Of a DNA stretch of 64,000 nucleotides, positions 59,250 to 64,000 are shown piece by piece. This DNA comes from Magicicada septendecula (Eukaryota > Arthropoda > Insecta > Hemiptera > Cicadidae). Numbering within the stretch: position 1 is the stretch's first letter; each line of letters begins with the position of its first letter. The position numbers were made by a program, and so were the translations under genes. The notes under the pieces were generated by a model. The model saw nothing but the letters and a program-made list of their open reading frames with translations, did not search any database and was not told the origin of the DNA. The DNA lies in assembly GCA_034769895.1 (NCBI GenBank), contig CM068367.1:1315797046-1315861045 (forward strand), written 5' to 3'.

Positions 59250-59488
59250 GTAGGGGGGGGGGGTAAGTATCTGTCTGACTCTACGGTGTTGGGATCTCGA
59301 GAGAGAAGTCCAGTATTGTCATGCAGATGCGGTCACAGTCACCGGACCAAGGGTGAGTTGATTATATTTTTTTTTGTAAACCGTAAAGGGGGTTGTGGCG
59401 ACATATCCTGGCTGATCCCTCTAGCAAGTATGAATGTGTCAATGAGATTTTTTATGCTTCGGCATAAAATATCTCATTGAGGGGGTAT
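59250..59488 (+). promoter_or_regulatory. PPT-proximal conserved module of element E
   Basis: GGTGTTGGGATC at 59,285-59,296, GTCCAGTATTGTCATGCAG, GTCACCGGACCAAGGGTGAG at about 59,336-59,355, the CATATCCTGGCTGATCCCTC block, the hairpin and GAGGGGGTAT. The 5' part of the module seen in B and I (CCAGTGCTT...) is missing here. Confidence 0.7.
59440..59479 (+). promoter_or_regulatory. Conserved stem-loop before the 3' LTR (element E)
   Basis: The arms are CAATGAGAT and ATCTCATTG: both sides changed together compared with GAGAG/CTCTC. The inner stem TTTTATGC/GCATAAAA is perfect and closes a C(TTCG)G loop, the very stable UUCG tetraloop form in RNA. Confidence 0.85.
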
Positions 59489-60623
59489 TGTAGCGGGGCA
59501 TTTTTGGGCATACCTGGGGTAATAACATAATTTGTATTTTTTCATAAATAAATAATAAATAACATGTTGAGTGATAGGGACAGAAATTATAAACTTCGGT
59601 AAATTTCTTGTGTGAAACGAAAACAACAGTGGCAGCATTGACTGTGAAGGTTATTCGATGATATTTTGTAAAAACAGATTCAACAGACGCAGTTTTAATA
59701 ACAGACAAACTGTGCAAAATTCAGTTCAAGGACGAACACGAAACTAGTAAACAACATTGTCAACAAGTTATGTAACAGAAAACAAATTATGCAACGAGAC
59801 GATCAGGCGATGTGTTACGTCAGCGCGTGACATAACGAGGTGTGTCACCAGTTTCGTCAGACACACAGAACAAAGACTCAGTGGCAAAACAACATCTGAA
59901 TTCAACAGACGCAACTAACTGTGCGTTAGCCGGTTCGCCGGTTTTTCGGCGAAGTTTTGGTGTTTCGCCGGCCGTGCGTAATTATCGCCCGCACGTATAC
60001 AAATCTTAAATGTAAAATAGCAGCTGTCAACTTAATTAGATTGAACTAACAGTTAAATGGGTTTTTCTAAAAACATGTAAATTCAGTGATCTACGTAGTG
60101 CGCGTAGTATAAGGCGATGTCATCTGGACTCACATGTCAGTTAAGTAACCTTCAATTTTCGTCTAACATCAACAAAGTCCGATATAAATTTTATAACGAA
60201 ACAAAATTTTAAGCACTAAACAAATGAGATCTCATATGGGTATGGGGGAATGTAAAACAGAGTGAATGAGAGTACGTATTAAATAAAGAACGCTGGTTTG
60301 CTAAATAAGGTAGTAAATTAATTGAATAAATACCATGGTTTAGTTTTAATTGTTTCTTCTTTTAAATGTTAAACTTAGATATATATATGGGAAAAATATA
60401 GTATTGAATAATTATAAATATGGCTAACAACCAATGTTCTAACGATAATGAAGTAAAATGGAAAGAAATAACGTGCTATAGAATGAATAAATAATTCATG
60501 AGCAACAAATAAGTTGTTGGGTAAATCATTTCAAAATAAACCATTCTGATCTCCTGTTCGCCTAAAAAGAACCCTGAAATGATAGGTATAAATTTTGTGT
60601 TTTTTGTTTGCTCGTTAACCATA
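59489..60623 (+). repeat. 3' LTR of element E
   Basis: It matches the 5' LTR over about 1,135 bp. The TA microsatellite is two units shorter. It is followed by AAACGAGATGGCGCCCGATA, which looks PBS-like, so the true junction is uncertain. Confidence 0.9.
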
Positions 60624-60821
60624 AAACGAGATGGCGCCCGATAATCATACAAGGAATGTTATTAAATTTGTTATTAAGTAGCTTCACAACATAAGTGGTG
60701 GGAAGTGTGACAATCATGACACAATCCCTACCCACTTCTGAACCAGTAAGAGGACTGAACATTTATATTGCCTGTGAATACATGGTTGCAATGAAAACAT
60801 ATTTAAATGTCAAATAGGCCA
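60624..60821. other. Short unassigned stretch
   Basis: No repeat family is recognised. On the minus strand an open frame (MFSPLTGSEVGRDCVMIVTL) follows a TTCACAG acceptor-like site near 60,775, which could be an exon, but there is no family match. Confidence 0.3.
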
Positions 60822-61806
60822 TGTAACGGGGCAAAATTTGTATAATAATTTTATAAATAATTTCATGGAAATAACTTAACATTGGAAGATGAGGCCCACA
60901 TAAGGTGCTGCAACAGATAGTAAGAGCTTCATAACCATATACGGTTTTGAAGCAAATCGAGAGTTTATTTGCGGCCAGTGACTAACACCGAAAGAATTTT
61001 GTTGACAAAAATCTGTTTGTGGCGAGTTGAAGAGGTGATACAAAGCCCAACGGAACTTTTCAATGCCAAGGACGAGACGTATGGCGGGGAATGGAATGAA
61101 CTGGTTTTAAAGACGTCACCAATCGGAGGTTTTAACGCTGAGACGCAAGCGTAACACCAATATTACAGTCAGTCTCCAGCCCGACGTCAAACAGAGCGGA
61201 TGTAGTGTGCGCGCACAGCTAAGGTAGGCCTACCGAACAAAAGAACTTTTTGAAGTGTTTGCAAAAGAATACTTTCAATCAAAATTTAAAAGTGGATATA
61301 GATTTGAGTGATCGGAACATTTACTGGCATATTTTACTCTTTCGTCGGGAAAAACAACAACAACATGGTCCAACTACGACTCGGAGACTACCTACGAAAA
61401 AGATAAGTAACAGTAACAATAAAGGACAAATTGGCCAAAATTCAATTTCAGTCAAAATGCATTAAACAATTAAAAAATGAGATCTCAATAAATAAAAGAT
61501 ATATCGATATGTAAAAGTATGAAAGTGCGTGTGGTTGTGTGAACAAATATGTAAGAAGTGCTGGGTTTGCGAGTATATATATACTTGTAACTTGTTTTGT
61601 GCCTCAGGGCAGAATAGATATGTTCATTTTGAGGGAATGCCAGTATACAGAAAAATAAAATAATATTCAATTTTAACTTTATAAATATGTAGTGTGTTTA
61701 ATTGTATTTGCCTATTATTCTCTGCCAAGTACACTAAACGACATCCTTGGTTAACCTTAACATGTAAAGTAAATTATTACGTAATTTTAAATACAATACA
61801 GTTTCA
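60822..61806 (+). repeat. LTR related to that of element D
   Basis: It begins TGTAACGGGGCAAAATTTG. It shares GGAATGAACTGGTTTT, CAGTCTCCAG and GGTAGGCCTACCGA with the LTR at 44,785. It ends near AATACAGTTTCA and is followed by the PBS-like TTGGAGTCCGAACTAGGGAC (61,808-61,827). It is therefore a 5' LTR in plus orientation, but its own interior does not follow. Confidence 0.65.
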
Positions 61807-61849
61807 GTTGGAGTCCGAACTAGGGACGAATTTAAAATTTTCCCCTTAA

Positions 61850-63150
61850 TTGTATTGGTTCCCCTTAGGCAAAGCATTGGTTCTTGTTTTTAATTCTAGT
61901 ACATAAAAACAGTTGATTATACCTATATATATTCTTAACAGCAATGTAAACAGAGTATGCCCATACAGGGACATCTGCATAAACTTTTGACATCATTTTT
62001 TCCAAGTTAAAATAAAATTTTCAACAATAATTATTAAAATCATCAAATCCCTCTTAATTAAGTAAATCATTTAAATTTAATTTAATTATGTTATTTAAAC
62101 TTTCAGTTTCATTAAATCCTTTACAATTATTTAAAAACCTTTCATATTGAGTTAACTTCATCTCAAAATTCATTTAGTATTTATTACAGTCTCTAAATCA
62201 AATAATTTTCAAACCGGCTACCCTTACATAAATTCATTGAAATATCCATATTTACATATTAGACATCGGAAAATCCCTATAAAATTAAAAAACATGGTAA
62301 AAACATCAAAATCAAACAAACTTGTAAACACAGGTTACATCACATACAATATACATAAAATAAAAAAAAACACATTATTATTACATTTCAAAAACATTTT
62401 ATATTTCAATTCTCCACGTCATGAGCACAAAATCAATCATGTCTGCCAAGTTAATATATACATCAAGAGTAATACAGAACTGCAATTACAGTGATAATCA
62501 TAACGTCAATACAACCTGGGACTACAACGATACTGCCTTATTATCAGTATCAGGTGATCATCAATATGACCACAATAATCATTTAATGACTAACCTTATA
62601 GCTAGTTCAACTCTCCTCCTTCAACTCCTCTTTTTTTTCCCAACCCCCCAATCCCTTAACCCCTGATACCCGTACAATTTGCTGTGTTCTGCACTAGGCG
62701 TCTTGGCCATCGCCAGCCTCATCCTAGCTGTAAACCACATCTCCCTCGTGGCCTGTAACTTGGTCACCCCCCATCCACACTCACTATGGCCCCCTCTGGG
62801 CTGTAGCGTCCAGTTGCTTCCACAAGGACTGATGCGGAAGGGGTGGACATTTTTTCTTTTATTCCACCCCCATCCTTGCTTCCGTGTTACAAAACATTCA
62901 GTATTACATACCTACTAATAATGATTAATACACCCTTATGGACTACTACCCCTATATGGGTGAAAATATCCCTGTTCCAAAAATTGGTAATTCCCCTAAA
63001 AATAACCCCCCAACTAAATTTAACAAACCACTGGGTTAACAAAACAAAAACAAACCATAAGCCGGTTATAACAATTAAAATTTATGATTTGCTATAATTA
63101 ACTACTTTCATCGTCATGATCCGGTGAGGTCATGACCGCATTTAAACAGG
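61850..63150 (-). mobile_element. Antisense fragment of a gypsy-type 3' noncoding region
   Basis: Read on the minus strand it has, from right to left, a degenerate GCGGTCATGACCTCACC motif (63,123-63,139), a block like 11,040-11,130 of O (CTTCCGCATCAGTCCTTGTG, GAAGCAAGGATGG), AT-rich DNA, and GCTTTGCCTAAGGGGAACC (61,855-61,880). It stops where the LTR and PBS of the opposite orientation begin. It is a truncated fragment of an element of the same superfamily. Confidence 0.6.
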
Positions 63151-63539
63151 GAATCTACAATTAAACATATAACACTAGGTTTGTTATCTTTCCCTGTTTA
63201 CATTGTCAGTTGAATACACAACTTGTTTTACAAACACTAACTCAGCATAAACACTCCTAATCATATCAACACAAACATTTCCTTCAATTTTCAATTTAAA
63301 TAAATATGTTATTCATGGCATCTTTTATTATACAATTCAAATCCCAATAAATTTTAATTCATTACTAAAATTCACCTTTTAAATTAGTTTCATTCCGACT
63401 CAAATTTAATTTCATTTCATAATTTTACTTAAAACAGTTTAAGTTATTTTAATTACATTATATTCAAAATGATTTCAATTCATCAAATTCACTATTAACT
63501 CCTGTTAATTATTTAGTCAAACAAAACATTATTATTATT
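63151..63539. other. AT-rich stretch before the last LTR
   Basis: No gene or repeat is recognised. It may continue the antisense fragment to its left. Confidence 0.3.
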
Positions 63540-64000
63540 TGTAACGGGGCAAACCCATGGTTTAATTTTATTTCAGAATAAGTTTGACAATTTGTAACCA
63601 ATCCATGCTAGGCAACAGTCTTGATCACGAAAGGTTAATTTTTGTGAACACTTTGTAGTCCACCTCGTACCAAGCCGTGTGAGGCATAAAAGCAATTAAG
63701 CATCTGGGAATGCAAGTTATCAGAGAGGGTGCGTATTCATGTGTACGCGCGCATGTATGGGCCGACATTCCCAGCGTGAAAGACACGTACAAAACATTCC
63801 AGAGCCGAACATGTGATGGAAACAAAGAACTCAACGCAGTACAATTCGCCCCAGTTGAAATTACTACTTTGAAACGGCCGGTGGTGAATAAAAGTTCCGG
63901 AACGAAAATGCGGGCCCGTATAAATAAAATGTGATTTTAATTCAAATTAATAAATTTAACAGTCATGAAGTGACAGTTTCGAGTTATCCGGCGAGAATTA
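63540..64000 (+). repeat. Start of another LTR, cut by the window end
   Basis: It begins TGTAACGGGGCAAACCCATGG. After the first 14 bases it does not match the LTR at 60,822. It is preceded by TATT and not by a polypurine tract or hairpin, so it is the left LTR of an element to the right, or a solo LTR. The open stretch at 63,710-63,934 lies inside it and is not supported as a gene. Confidence 0.5.

Larger units (their letters stand above)
53816..60623 (+). mobile_element. Element E: very young pol-less LTR element
   Basis: Two LTRs of about 1,140 bp (53,816-54,957 and 59,489-60,623) differ at only about seven places by eye. The 4.5-kb interior holds one ORF of 449 codons, decayed pol DNA, the long conserved noncoding region, the module and the hairpin. 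No target duplication was found: the 3' LTR stops at ...TTAACCATA and lacks the last few bases (TCACA) of the 5' LTR, so a small deletion at its end is likely. As with C, the element must have moved with enzymes from elsewhere. Confidence 0.85.

Noticed and set aside
53812..60627. Target duplication for element E
   Set aside because: ACAT before the 5' LTR and AAAC after the 3' LTR do not match; the end of the 3' LTR seems to have lost a few bases, so none is claimed.

Overview
The window is animal genomic DNA, most likely from an arthropod. It is AT-rich and built almost entirely of nested transposable elements. The only recognisable host gene is one exon (52,063-52,204, minus strand) of a seven-transmembrane protein of the GPR107/GPR108 type, with intact splice sites. 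The species cannot be named from the sequence alone.

Left part (1-38,500). Element B (4,241-6,646 and 36,754-37,370, then its 3' LTR) is an LTR element without pol. It was hit in its ORF by a related element A (window start to 4,240). In its 3' half it was hit by an LTR-like element X (6,647-36,753, 4-bp duplication ATGT). X carries two insertions: a full Ty3/gypsy element O on the minus strand (8,915-29,341, duplication CCAT) and a short element C (29,368-35,808, duplication CAGT). O was split in its gag gene by a hAT-like transposon, hAT-1 (16,664-27,121, duplication TCAAC). hAT-1 was then split near its 3' end by a second gypsy copy of O's family, element I (17,153-24,519, duplication TCTT). 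This gives a five-level nest whose order can be read from the duplications.

Right part (38,500-64,000). It holds a second hAT transposon, hAT-2 (39,599-42,250), the 3' half of an LTR element D (about 43,480-45,840), and a Penelope-like element with GIY-YIG endonuclease (47,039-50,752). The host exon region follows (50,765-53,815), then a young pol-less LTR element E (53,816-60,623), an LTR (60,822-61,806) joined to an antisense fragment of gypsy 3' noncoding DNA, and the start of another LTR (63,540 to the end).

How the parts relate. O and I are gypsy elements with Gag, an aspartic protease and RT; O also keeps RNase H and integrase, but is broken by frameshifts and hAT-1. Their Gag carries a RanBP2-type zinc finger where a CCHC knuckle is usual. 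A, B, C and E are relatives that lost pol and kept one ORF: a coiled-coil N-terminus (in C clearly related to Gag) followed by an unrecognised acidic C-terminal region shared by the family. C and E have nearly identical LTR pairs, so pol-less elements moved recently, presumably with enzymes supplied by a gypsy relative. Seven elements share a PPT-proximal module: a GGTGTTGGGATC core, then a 40-nt stem-loop with compensatory changes and a UUCG-like loop just before the polypurine tract. This family, its hairpin and its unusual Gag finger are the best candidates here for an undescribed system.
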